This document shows positions 51,724 through 59,242 of a stretch of DNA of 64,000 bases, piece by piece (position 1 is the stretch's first letter; every line of letters begins with the position of its first letter). Where the stretch lies: NCBI RefSeq assembly GCF_900091455.1, contig NZ_LT607412.1, forward strand, positions 5,084,001 through 5,148,000, in the 5' to 3' direction. Position numbers and translations under genes: made by a program. The notes under the pieces were generated by a model. The model was not told where the DNA came from, made no database searches, and saw only the letters and a list, made by a program, of their open reading frames with translations. This DNA is from Micromonospora coriariae (GTDB lineage: Bacteria > Actinomycetota > Actinomycetes > Mycobacteriales > Micromonosporaceae).

Positions 51724-52500
51724 TCACCAGCCGCTCGGAACGTAGGCCCAGCCCAGGTAGTCGGACCGGTCCCGGAACGTGCTGGTCTGGTAGACGGTCG
51801 GCCCGGTGCTGATGGCGCTGTTGCCGCCGATGGAGAGCATGACGTGCCCGGCCGACGTGGTGGACGTGAAGAACACAGCCGTTCCGGCGGGCGGCACCGA
51901 GCCGGTGTGAATGCGTCCGTTGTCCTTCTGCCACTGGTAGTGCGTGCGGGCCGTGGCGAACCGGCCGCTGGTGCCGAACGCCCGCTCGACGAACAGCTCG
52001 CACTCGTTGTTCCAGTCGGTGTGCCCGAGCCGCGCCTTCGCGAATGCGACGGCCTCGGCGGCGCGCGGGTCGGCCGGGTTGGTGGTGGCACCGCCGATGT
52101 CATGCGAGGCGTTGTTGTTCTTCAGCGTGGCGTTGAGGTTGCCCTTCGCCCCGGCCGCGAACGACTGGCTCGCTCCGCCGAAGTTGCTGTTGAAGTAGAC
52201 CTTCACGGTCTTGCTGGTGCGGTTCCACACCGACGCGGCGTTGTTCTTCACGCACAGGCCCTGGCCGTTACCCGCGCCCTTGAACTCGTAGCAGGACGGC
52301 TGGGTCGTGCCGTAGTCGTCGATCGATCCGGTGAAGTCGGAGATCGAGCCGGCCTCGTTGCTGTTGTAGTAGTAGCAGAACTCGCCGCTGTCGCACACCC
52401 CGTCCCGGGACGCCGCCGACGCCGGCGATGCGACGGTCAGGATGGAGGTGGTCATGGCGAGCGCGGCGCCGGCGACGGCGAGACTCTTTCGGATGTTCAT
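51724..52500 (-). CDS. Secreted protein: I36 inhibitor domain fused to a CHAP-like domain
   Basis: This 258-residue exported protein has a signal peptide (VAGAALAMTTSILTVASPASAA), the same I36 module as its neighbour (13 differences in 106 residues), then a ~110-residue domain with AKARLGHTDWNNECELFVE and AGHVMLSIGGN. The Cys and His in these motifs, and the closing WAYVP, fit an NlpC/P60 or CHAP cysteine peptidase/amidase. It probably cuts peptidoglycan peptides outside the cell. A pairing of inhibitor-like module with a hydrolase is seen in both copies. Confidence 0.83.
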   Translation of the reverse strand: MNIRKSLAVAGAALAMTTSILTVASPASAASRDGVCDSGEFCYYYNSNEAGSISDFTGSIDDYGTTQPSCYEFKGAGNGQGLCVKNNAASVWNRTSKTVKVYFNSNFGGASQSFAAGAKGNLNATLKNNNASHDIGGATTNPADPRAAEAVAFAKARLGHTDWNNECELFVERAFGTSGRFATARTHYQWQKDNGRIHTGSVPPAGTAVFFTSTTSAGHVMLSIGGNSAISTGPTVYQTSTFRDRSDYLGWAYVPSGW

Positions 52501-52552
52501 GGTGTCCTTTCGTGAACGGTGAGCGATGGATGGTGGATCGGTCGGGTGCGGG

Positions 52553-53416
52553 TCACTGCCCGCGCTGGTACTGCTCCCAGGTTCTGATCGGAATCCGGGG
52601 GCCGTCGTCCGGGCCGTGGTTGGCCAGGCCGTTCATGCCGAGGTAGTAGTCGCCTGTCTGGTTCTGCGCCTGGCTGGACAGGTCCGTGTCGTTGATCGCC
52701 GCCGCGTGGATGTGCCACGGCCAGTCGCCCTGGTCGGGATCACGGATCCAGGCGGCGAAGCCGACCTGGCGCAGAGCCCGGACGACGGCGGTGCGCTTGG
52801 CCGCGGTCATGCCGGTGACCGCGATGTCCACCACACCCCCGCCGTCGTGCGTACCGGCCGAGGTCGGGTCGCCCCCGGGGTTGTACGAGCCCTGCGCCAG
52901 CACCAGGGTGTGACCGAGCAGACGCTGGGCTTCGGCCAGCATCGCCTGCGTACGGGCGTCGACGACGTACCCGTCCCGCTGGACCTTCGCGCCCGGGCCG
53001 ATCGTGTTGCCGACTGTGTAGCGGTTCTGTCCGAGCTTCGTCAGCGACGTCGTGCCCGGCAGCCCGTTCGCGGCCAGACCGGTGTAGCCGAGCGAGCGCT
53101 GGTAGGCGGCGTACGCCGAGATGGTCTCGGTGCCGAAGTAGCCGTCGACCCACTGCCCGTTGAGCAGGTTCCGCGCCTGGAGCGCCTGCTCGACGGCGAG
53201 TACGGAACTCTTCGCGCCCGGGGTCAGTGTGTGGTCGGCACGGCGGGGGTCGATCTGGGCGGCCAGGACGGTGGCCTCCATGTCCACGGCGGGCAGTGCC
53301 GCAGTGGTTGCGGTGCGCTGCGCTGTGGCACCGGGTGCCGCGGCCCACGCGTGGGCCGGGACGCTGACGGCCACGCAGAGCGCGGCGAGCCCGACGGCTA
53401 ACCGGGGACGGCGCAT
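52553..53416 (-). CDS. Peptidoglycan-binding and M15-like peptidase domain protein
   Basis: This 287-residue exported protein has a signal peptide, a helical peptidoglycan-binding_1 segment (about 65-125: SSVLAVEQALQARNLLNGQWVDGYFG) and a C-terminal M15-type domain with GTHDGGGVVDIAV (metal His and Asp) and WPWHIHAA (second metal site). These are the zinc ligands of VanY/DD-carboxypeptidase-like enzymes. Four TGTCAG-core motifs lie in its upstream region. Together with the two I36 proteins it makes a wall-active cluster. Confidence 0.87.
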   Translation of the reverse strand: MRRPRLAVGLAALCVAVSVPAHAWAAAPGATAQRTATTAALPAVDMEATVLAAQIDPRRADHTLTPGAKSSVLAVEQALQARNLLNGQWVDGYFGTETISAYAAYQRSLGYTGLAANGLPGTTSLTKLGQNRYTVGNTIGPGAKVQRDGYVVDARTQAMLAEAQRLLGHTLVLAQGSYNPGGDPTSAGTHDGGGVVDIAVTGMTAAKRTAVVRALRQVGFAAWIRDPDQGDWPWHIHAAAINDTDLSSQAQNQTGDYYLGMNGLANHGPDDGPRIPIRTWEQYQRGQ

Positions 53417-53504
53417 GGTCGGTCCTCCTCGTAGGTGGTGAGTCACGTTCGGAACGGACATCACCCTGCGAGAAGGGCCGTGCTGTTCGGTACCCCCGCT
53501 GTCC

Positions 53505-53599
53505 TGTCAGATCTATCAGGCCGTCAACGACCTCGATGAACACGGTGTTGTCAGATCGGGTGGCACAGCAGGTCTGACATGGAGCGCTCACGCCTGACA
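53505..53599. promoter_or_regulatory. Cluster of TGTCAG-core motifs upstream of the M15-like gene
   Basis: TGTCAGATC at 53505-53513 and again at 53549-53557, TCTGACA at 53573-53579 (reverse TGTCAGA) and CTGACA at 53594-53599 (reverse TGTCAG). They sit in the upstream region of the M15-like gene. The same core occurs twice more before the HTH gene, at 54694 and 54717. Confidence 0.5.
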
Positions 53600-53636
53600 C
53601 CCGTGGGGCGACCCACGACCCGGTCGTCGGACCTGC

Positions 53637-54683
53637 TCAGGCGGTGACGGTCACCATGAAGTACACCGGTCGGCGGCTGGGAAAGTAGGCCCGCCCGTGC
53701 TCGTCGACCATCTTCCAGCTGACCCAGCATTTCCCGGGGCGGTTCGGCGCGGTGACCGCGACACTGATCATCACCTGCTCGCCGGGCGGCGTGTCGCCGA
53801 TCGGCACGCGATCCGGCACCTGGCAACCGTCATCGTCAGCGGTGGGGTTTATCCGCGCCAGGAAGCGGTTGTGCCAGTCGACCGATCCCGCGTTCATGAG
53901 CGCCCACACCTTCACGAAGTGGGCGTTAACCTTCACCTGCGTACCGTCGGGAATGGTGACGTCGGCGACGAACTGGCTCGAGTCCCCGGGAATCATCGCG
54001 TCCGAGAACCCTGCCGTTGTCGGTGGCGCCGCCACGGCGCCGGAGTCGTCCACTGACGACCGGCCGCGGATGGTGACGCCCAGGACAGCGACCATCGCCG
54101 CCACCGCCACCACCGCGGCGGCGGCGAGCCACGGCGACCGATGCCGTCGCGCGCCCGTGACCTCGTCCTCCGCCGTCGCCGGTGTCCGCTCGGGCGCCCG
54201 CAGCGCGCGCTGGCCCCGCGGCACGAGATCCGAAGAGGCGGCGACGCGAGACACGAGGGACTGACCGGCCGCCGGAGTGTCCACGGCGTCATACGTCCCG
54301 GCGGCCACGACGGGGGTCCTCGCGGCCTGCATGGTGGCGCGACCATCGTCCCCGGCCGGGGAACCGGTGTTGACCGTCGCCGGGTCGCCGTCCGCGGCAG
54401 CGTGGCCCGCCCCCCGGCGCTGAGCGTCCTCCCATCCGCGCCGCCACTGAACCTCGTCCGCCTCGCACGCCCGGACGAACTCGCGCGTGGTCTCCCACGA
54501 GGGGAACCTGGTCCCGGCGGCAGCCTCGTGCAGCGTCGTGTGCGAGATCCGGCCCGACCGCCCGGCCATCTTCCGGAATGACGGGTTGCCCGCGGCGGCC
54601 CGCAGCTTCCGCAACTGTTCGGCGAATCTCTCGGTGGCCGTGCCGTCTTGAACCGACTCGACGGCAGCACGCTGGTCGTCCAT
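53637..54683 (-). CDS. Membrane-anchored HTH regulator with extracellular NBR1/Ig-like domain
   Basis: This 348-residue protein has an N-terminal helix-turn-helix (about residues 17-75: FAEQLRKLRAAAGNPSFRKM, then RISHTTLHEAAAG), a disordered linker, one TM helix (about 183-204: WLAAAAVVAVAAMVAVLGV) and a C-terminal ~120-residue domain with VKVWALMNAGSVDWHNRF and CWVSWKMVDEHGRAYF, matching the NBR1-type Ig-like domain of actinobacterial XRE-TM proteins. It thus links an outside domain to DNA binding. Two TGTCAGA copies precede its start, suggesting autoregulation. Confidence 0.85.
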   Translation of the reverse strand: MDDQRAAVESVQDGTATERFAEQLRKLRAAAGNPSFRKMAGRSGRISHTTLHEAAAGTRFPSWETTREFVRACEADEVQWRRGWEDAQRRGAGHAAADGDPATVNTGSPAGDDGRATMQAARTPVVAAGTYDAVDTPAAGQSLVSRVAASSDLVPRGQRALRAPERTPATAEDEVTGARRHRSPWLAAAAVVAVAAMVAVLGVTIRGRSSVDDSGAVAAPPTTAGFSDAMIPGDSSQFVADVTIPDGTQVKVNAHFVKVWALMNAGSVDWHNRFLARINPTADDDGCQVPDRVPIGDTPPGEQVMISVAVTAPNRPGKCWVSWKMVDEHGRAYFPSRRPVYFMVTVTA

Positions 54684-54693
54684 CTATCCCCAA

Positions 54694-54723
54694 TGTCAGA
54701 CGTCGTCGTCAGGCGTTGTCAGA
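54694..54723. promoter_or_regulatory. Two TGTCAGA copies before the HTH gene
   Basis: TGTCAGA occurs at 54694-54700 and 54717-54723, 23 bp apart start to start, in the upstream region of the HTH gene. The same heptamer clusters upstream of the M15-like gene. Confidence 0.5.
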
Positions 54724-54843
54724 GCGTGTAAGAGGGTACCGAACGGGCCTGGCGCGGCCATCATCGTGATCGATGACGACACATGGCACGACGGATCCGG
54801 GGTATTGACGGAAATCACCGATGACGGGGGACGGTGTGTGGGT

Positions 54844-55509
54844 TCAGCGGCGTGGCCGCACCAGCCCGGCGTCGAACGCCGCGATCACCAACTGCGCCCG
54901 ATCTCGTACGGCCAGCTTCGCCAACAGGTGCGTGATGTGCGTCTTCACCGTCTTCACCGAGATCACCAGGGCGGTCGCGATCTCGTCGTTCGACAGGCCG
55001 CCGCCGATCAGCGTGAGCACCTCGACCTCACGGTCGGTCAGCCGCCGCAGTGCCGACATCGGCCGGCCCGGGCTGGGGGCCGCGACGTAGTGCGCGACGA
55101 GCCGGGTGAGGATCGACGGCGCGAACAGCGATTCACCGCGGTGGGTGCGCCGGATCGCGTCGAGCAGTTCCTCGGGGCGGGCGTCCTTGAGCAGAAAGCC
55201 GGACGCTCCCGCGTGCAGCGCCTCGTACACGTACTCGTCGAGTTCGAACATGCTCAGGACCAGGACGCGCGCGGCGGACAGTGCCGGGTCGGTGCAGATG
55301 CGGCGGGTGGCCTTGAGTCCGTCGAGGTGCGGCATCCGTACGTCCATCAGGATGACGTCGGGGCGGCTGGTGCGGGCGTGCGCCACCGCGTGCGCGCCGT
55401 CGCCAGCCTCGCCGACGACGGTCAGGTCCGGCTCGTTGTTGATGATCATGGCGAGGCTGTGTCGGAGCAGCGCCTGGTCGTCTACCAGCAGCACGCGGAC
55501 GTCGCTCAC
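54844..55509 (-). CDS. NarL/FixJ-type response regulator (cassette B)
   Basis: This 221-residue regulator has receiver residues in VRVLLVDDQALLR, phospho-acceptor Asp in VILMDVRMPHLDG, Lys in GFLLKDARPEE and the LuxR-type helix-turn-helix (LTDREVEVLTLIGGGLSNDE, TVKTHITHLLAKL). The GTG start overlaps the kinase stop by 4 nt. It is the likely regulator of the divergent ABC operon at 56467-58564, mirroring cassette A. Confidence 0.92.
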   Translation of the reverse strand: MSDVRVLLVDDQALLRHSLAMIINNEPDLTVVGEAGDGAHAVAHARTSRPDVILMDVRMPHLDGLKATRRICTDPALSAARVLVLSMFELDEYVYEALHAGASGFLLKDARPEELLDAIRRTHRGESLFAPSILTRLVAHYVAAPSPGRPMSALRRLTDREVEVLTLIGGGLSNDEIATALVISVKTVKTHITHLLAKLAVRDRAQLVIAAFDAGLVRPRR

Positions 55510-56354
55510 GCTGTCCCGTCCCAGATCCGTGCGGTGATGCGGAATCCTCCGTCGACGTGCTCCGCCGACAGCGTGCCGCCGAGGCTGTCGATCCGCTCCC
55601 GCAACCCGGCCAGCCCGTGTCCGGCGCCCGGCGATGCCAGCCATCCGTCGACTGACGGGCCGGCGTCCGCGACCGTGACCACCACGTGAGTTCCGTCCCG
55701 ATACACCCCCACCCGCACGTCCGTCGGTCCCGCGTACCGTGCCGCGTTGCTGAGCGCCTCCCGCACGGTCCTGCAGACCGCGACCTGTACACCCTCCGAT
55801 ACCGAACCGAGCGGCTCGACCGTCAGCCGTGTCCGAAGCCCCGCGAGCGATGCCCCGTGCACGATGCCGGGCAAGTCGTCGAGATTGTCCACCGGGGCAC
55901 GGCGGCTGGCGGCCGACGGCTCACGCAGGACTGTCAGCATGCGGCGTAACTCGGCCGTCGCACGCCGGCTCGCGTCCTCGATGTCGGTGAGCGCCGTCTG
56001 CACCTCGGCAGGCTTGGGTAGATGCCGGGTGGCCGCCGCGCGGACCGTGATCAGGCCCAAGCCGTGCGAGACGATGTCGTGCAGGTCGCGAGCGATCCGC
56101 AGCCGCTCGGCGAGCACCGCCTCGGACGCGGCCCAGGCGGTCAGCCGGGACTCGTAGGCGGTTCGGTCGGTGCGTGACCGCCGCACCGCCCAGACCGCGG
56201 CCGCGACAGCGCCGCCGACTATCAGCGGCGGCAGTACGACCGCGAGCGGGCCCTGCGCGCCGACCGTACACATGGCCATCACCAGCACACTGATCACCAC
56301 GGCGGCAACCGGCACGGTCCTGGACCGCCCGGAGGGGTGCGGATGGGCGTTCAC
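55506..56354 (-). CDS. Sensor histidine kinase, HisKA_3 type (cassette B)
   Basis: This 282-residue kinase is small: two TM helices (about 16-34 and 40-60), then RIARDLHDIVSHGLGLITVR with the phospho-acceptor His, a shortened HATPase region with REALSNAARYAG (N box) and ADAGPSVDG...GHGLAGLRERIDSLGG. I start at the GTG coding VNAHPHP; the open frame upstream is antisense to the exporter promoter. It has no sensory extracellular domain, so it may sense its exporter or the membrane. Confidence 0.9.
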   Translation of the reverse strand: MNAHPHPSGRSRTVPVAAVVISVLVMAMCTVGAQGPLAVVLPPLIVGGAVAAAVWAVRRSRTDRTAYESRLTAWAASEAVLAERLRIARDLHDIVSHGLGLITVRAAATRHLPKPAEVQTALTDIEDASRRATAELRRMLTVLREPSAASRRAPVDNLDDLPGIVHGASLAGLRTRLTVEPLGSVSEGVQVAVCRTVREALSNAARYAGPTDVRVGVYRDGTHVVVTVADAGPSVDGWLASPGAGHGLAGLRERIDSLGGTLSAEHVDGGFRITARIWDGTA

Positions 56355-56371
56355 CAGCCCGACTGTAGTTC

Positions 56372-56387
56372 TCAGACCAGGGTCTGA
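56372..56387. promoter_or_regulatory. Palindrome in divergent promoter region (cassette B)
   Basis: TCAGACC-AG-GGTCTGA is a 7-bp perfect inverted repeat around two bases. It lies in the 112-bp gap between the kinase and ABC ATPase genes. A second repeat, GGTCC-GT-GGACC, follows at 56389-56400. It is a plausible response-regulator operator. Confidence 0.5.
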
Positions 56388-56466
56388 CGGTCCGTGGACC
56401 GACCCGGCCGTCAAGATCGGAGAACGGTCGGATGTACGAGAGCCGGAAGACCGGTTGACTCGGCTT

Positions 56467-57180
56467 ATGATCACGATCGATCGCGTCAGCAAAACCAAGG
56501 CTGGGACGCGGATCCTGTACGACGTCAGCTTCGAGGCCCGGCCCGGCCGGGTCACCGGCTTCCTCGGGCCGAACGGAGCCGGCAAGACGTCGACGCTCCG
56601 TATCCTGCTCGGCCTGGACCGTCCGCAGGGTGGTGCGGCGCTGGTGTGCGGGCGACCGTACCGGAGACTGACCCGTCCGTTGATGACGGTGGGCGCGCTG
56701 CTCGACGGCAGCGGCGCGCACCGGGCCCGTACGGCGCACGCTCACCTGCGTTGGGTGGCCGCCAGCAACGGACTGCCGGACTCCCGCGTCGACGAGGTTC
56801 TCGAGATCGTGGGCCTGACGGGCGACGCGCGGAAGCGTGCCGGCCACTTCTCGCTCGGGATGAGCCGCCGGCTCGGGCTCGCCACCGCGCTGCTCGGTGA
56901 TCCTGAGGTGCTGGTCCTGGACGAGCCGGTCAACGGCCTCGACCCGGCCGGGATCCGCTGGATGCGCGAGTTCCTCAGGGCCAGCGCGGCGGAGGGCTGC
57001 ACGGTCCTGCTCTCCAGCCACCTGATGGGCGAATTGGCCGAGACCGCCGACGACATCATTGTGATCGACAAGGGCCGGGTCGTGATCCAAGGCGGACTCG
57101 CCGATGTCACCGGCGGTCATCGCACGCTCGAGGACGCCTTCTTGGCGCTGACCGCCGCCAAGGCGGGTGGATCATGGTGA
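56467..57180 (+). CDS. ABC transporter ATP-binding protein (cassette B)
   Basis: This 237-residue ATPase has Walker A GPNGAGKTST, signature FSLGMSRRLG, Walker B VLVLDEPVNGLD and switch SSHLMGEL. It shares with the cassette A ATPase the segments GRPYRRLTRPL and LGLD, but lacks its C-terminal domain and ends right after the NBD. The ATG has no good Shine-Dalgarno; an open frame upstream covers the kinase antisense only. It overlaps the next permease by 7 nt. Confidence 0.92.
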   Translation: MITIDRVSKTKAGTRILYDVSFEARPGRVTGFLGPNGAGKTSTLRILLGLDRPQGGAALVCGRPYRRLTRPLMTVGALLDGSGAHRARTAHAHLRWVAASNGLPDSRVDEVLEIVGLTGDARKRAGHFSLGMSRRLGLATALLGDPEVLVLDEPVNGLDPAGIRWMREFLRASAAEGCTVLLSSHLMGELAETADDIIVIDKGRVVIQGGLADVTGGHRTLEDAFLALTAAKAGGSW

Positions 57181-57926
57181 GAATGGTCCGCGCCGAGCTG
57201 AGTAAGCTGCTCGGCCTGCCCACGGCGTGGGTCGGCCTGGTGCTGGGCACGCTCACAGCACCCGTGATCGTCCTGCTGAACGCGCCGTACACCCGTCGCG
57301 CCATCGCGGCCGGAACCCTCACCGACACGGCCGACCTGGGCCTACGCGACCTGGGTATCGGCCTGATCGGTCCGATGATCCTCGGCGTGATCGTGGTGAG
57401 CAGCGAATACACATCTACCGGTCAGCAGGCCCCCGGCGCCCGCCAGCTCACCACGACACTCACCGCCGTTCCCGACCGACGACGGCTGCTCGCGGCGAAG
57501 ACCACGGCACTGGTGCTGGTCGTCGCGGCACAGGCGGTGGTCGCCTCAGCCGCCACACTCACCCTCACGCAGGTGCTGCACGGTGAACACGCACCGACAC
57601 CCGCGCCGGCCCGAGTCGCCGCCGCGATCCTCTACTGGACGCTGACGGCACTACTGGCGTACGCGATCACGCTGATCACTCGCAACGGCATCGTGCCGCT
57701 GACGCTGCTGATCATCAACAGCTCCGTCGTCTCGGTGTCGTACCTGCTGACGAAGGTCACCGACCTGGCCGCGTACCTGCCGGACATCGTCGGCGCGCAG
57801 ATGTTCATCCGCGGGGCGGACTTCCCCGTCGAGATCGCCCCGTTGACCGCCGGCCTGGTGATGACCGCCTGGGTGGTGGCGCTACTCGCGGTCGGCGCCG
57901 TCCTGTTTCACCGGCGGGACGCATGA
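57174..57926 (+). CDS. ABC-2 type permease (cassette B)
   Basis: This 250-residue permease has six helices. The N-terminal AELSKLLGLPTAWVGLVLG and VVSSEYTSTGQQAPGAR coupling segment are typical of ABC-2 exporters. It overlaps the ATPase and the next permease. With the following gene it should form a heterodimeric export channel. Confidence 0.88.
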   Translation: MVRMVRAELSKLLGLPTAWVGLVLGTLTAPVIVLLNAPYTRRAIAAGTLTDTADLGLRDLGIGLIGPMILGVIVVSSEYTSTGQQAPGARQLTTTLTAVPDRRRLLAAKTTALVLVVAAQAVVASAATLTLTQVLHGEHAPTPAPARVAAAILYWTLTALLAYAITLITRNGIVPLTLLIINSSVVSVSYLLTKVTDLAAYLPDIVGAQMFIRGADFPVEIAPLTAGLVMTAWVVALLAVGAVLFHRRDA

Positions 57927-58564
57927 ACAATGCCCGCGCCGAACTACGCAAGTTGCTGACCCTGCCGTCACTGCGCCTGACCGTACTGCTGACCTGGACC
58001 GGCAATCTGCTGCTGACATACGCGTACGCGACGGCCGCCTCCCGCGGTGAGTCGCTCGGCCGCGACGCGGCCCTGGCCCCGCTCGCCTACACCCAGGCCG
58101 GCTTCCTGGTGCTCGGCGTGCTGGCGGTCGCATCCGAGTACCAGGAGGGCGGCCAGATCCGCACCACACTGCTCGCGTCGCCCCGGCGCCTGCCCCTGCA
58201 GGCGGTGAAGGCCCTCGTGCTCGCCATGGTGGTGCTTCCGGTGGCCGCCACGACGGCGGCTGTCAGTACCCTGCCGGCTGGTGAGGCCACGCGGATTCCG
58301 ATCGCTGCCGCGTACCTGACGCTCACCACGCTGTTGGGCGCGGCAGTCGCCAGCGTCGTTCGCCGCGCGGTACCGGCCGTGGTGCTGCTGCTCAGCTTGT
58401 ACTTCATCGCAGGCCCGCTGCTGCGCGCCCGGTCCGCCACCAGCGCCGCCTACCTCCCGGACACCGCCGCCCTCGACCCGTCCCGCGGCGCCGCCGCAAC
58501 GATCGTTTGGACGCTCGCCGCCCTCGCGCTCGCCGCTCTCACCTTCCACCGGCGCGATGCCTGA
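57923..58564 (+). CDS. ABC-2 type permease (cassette B)
   Basis: This 213-residue permease has six helices, the N-terminal AELRKLLTLPSLRLTVLL motif and VASEYQEGGQIRTTLLASPRR after TM2. It ends FHRRDA, exactly as the preceding permease does, showing that the two derive from a duplication. The start overlaps the previous stop (ATGA). Confidence 0.88.
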   Translation: MNNARAELRKLLTLPSLRLTVLLTWTGNLLLTYAYATAASRGESLGRDAALAPLAYTQAGFLVLGVLAVASEYQEGGQIRTTLLASPRRLPLQAVKALVLAMVVLPVAATTAAVSTLPAGEATRIPIAAAYLTLTTLLGAAVASVVRRAVPAVVLLLSLYFIAGPLLRARSATSAAYLPDTAALDPSRGAAATIVWTLAALALAALTFHRRDA

Positions 58565-58778
58565 TCTTGCGCTGCCTCCGATGAGCCGGTCGCGACAGGC
58601 GACCGGCTAGCACTCTCGGACGATCATGGCCGGCACGCCGGCCGAGATCGAACGCATCGCCGCCGAGCATCACCTGGATCAGACCGTGTGACCCGTGCGG
58701 CTCACCGAGGGGCTCTGACCGGGCCCGAGACATGCAGGTCGGTAGCGAGAGGGCGGGCGGGCGCCGACAATCGTAAGA

Positions 58779-59135
58779 GTGCCACTCGCCTTCGTGCTGC
58801 ACCACCACCGCAAGCCACGACCGCACTTCGACCTGCGGCTCGAGGAGGACGGTGTGCTGCGTTCCTGGGCGGTTCCCCGTGGCCTGCCGGACGATCCCAG
58901 CGACAACCGGCTCGCGATCGCCGTGGCCGACCACCACCTCGACCACCTCACCTACGAGGACGCTGACAAGTCGATCGCCGACATCGGCACGTGGGAGAAG
59001 CACGACCGCAGCGAGCGCCGGATGCTGTTCACGCTGCACGGCCGCGCCGGCCGCCGACGCTACGCGCTCATCCGCACCGGCGAGGGGTGGCTGCTTCACT
59101 TGACGAAGGAGCAGCCCTCGGACGAGCACAGATAG
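58779..59135 (+). CDS. LigD-type 3'-phosphoesterase domain protein
   Basis: This 118-residue protein is a free-standing PE domain: FVLHHHRKPRPHFDLRLEED with the metal-binding His-x-x-Arg-x-x-His-Phe-Asp set, SWAVPRGLPDDP and a later YALIRTGEGWLLHLTKE. In LigD this domain removes 3'-phosphates/ribonucleotides from broken DNA ends during NHEJ. The ligase and polymerase domains are absent here; isolated PE proteins are common in actinobacteria. GTG start. Confidence 0.88.
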   Translation: MPLAFVLHHHRKPRPHFDLRLEEDGVLRSWAVPRGLPDDPSDNRLAIAVADHHLDHLTYEDADKSIADIGTWEKHDRSERRMLFTLHGRAGRRRYALIRTGEGWLLHLTKEQPSDEHR

Positions 59136-59242
59136 GAAGGTCCCGATCGGGCTGGATGTTTCACTCTCGCATAACGGGTATTCGGGCGTCCCGGCGGCGC
59201 GGCCGGCGGGTGACAGCGTCACGGAGTGAGGGAGTGCGTGCT

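Noticed and set aside
58627..58692. 21-residue frame with ATG between cassette B and the phosphoesterase gene
   Set aside because: MAGTPAEIERIAAEHHLDQTV has good codons but is too short to call. It may be the start of a lost gene.
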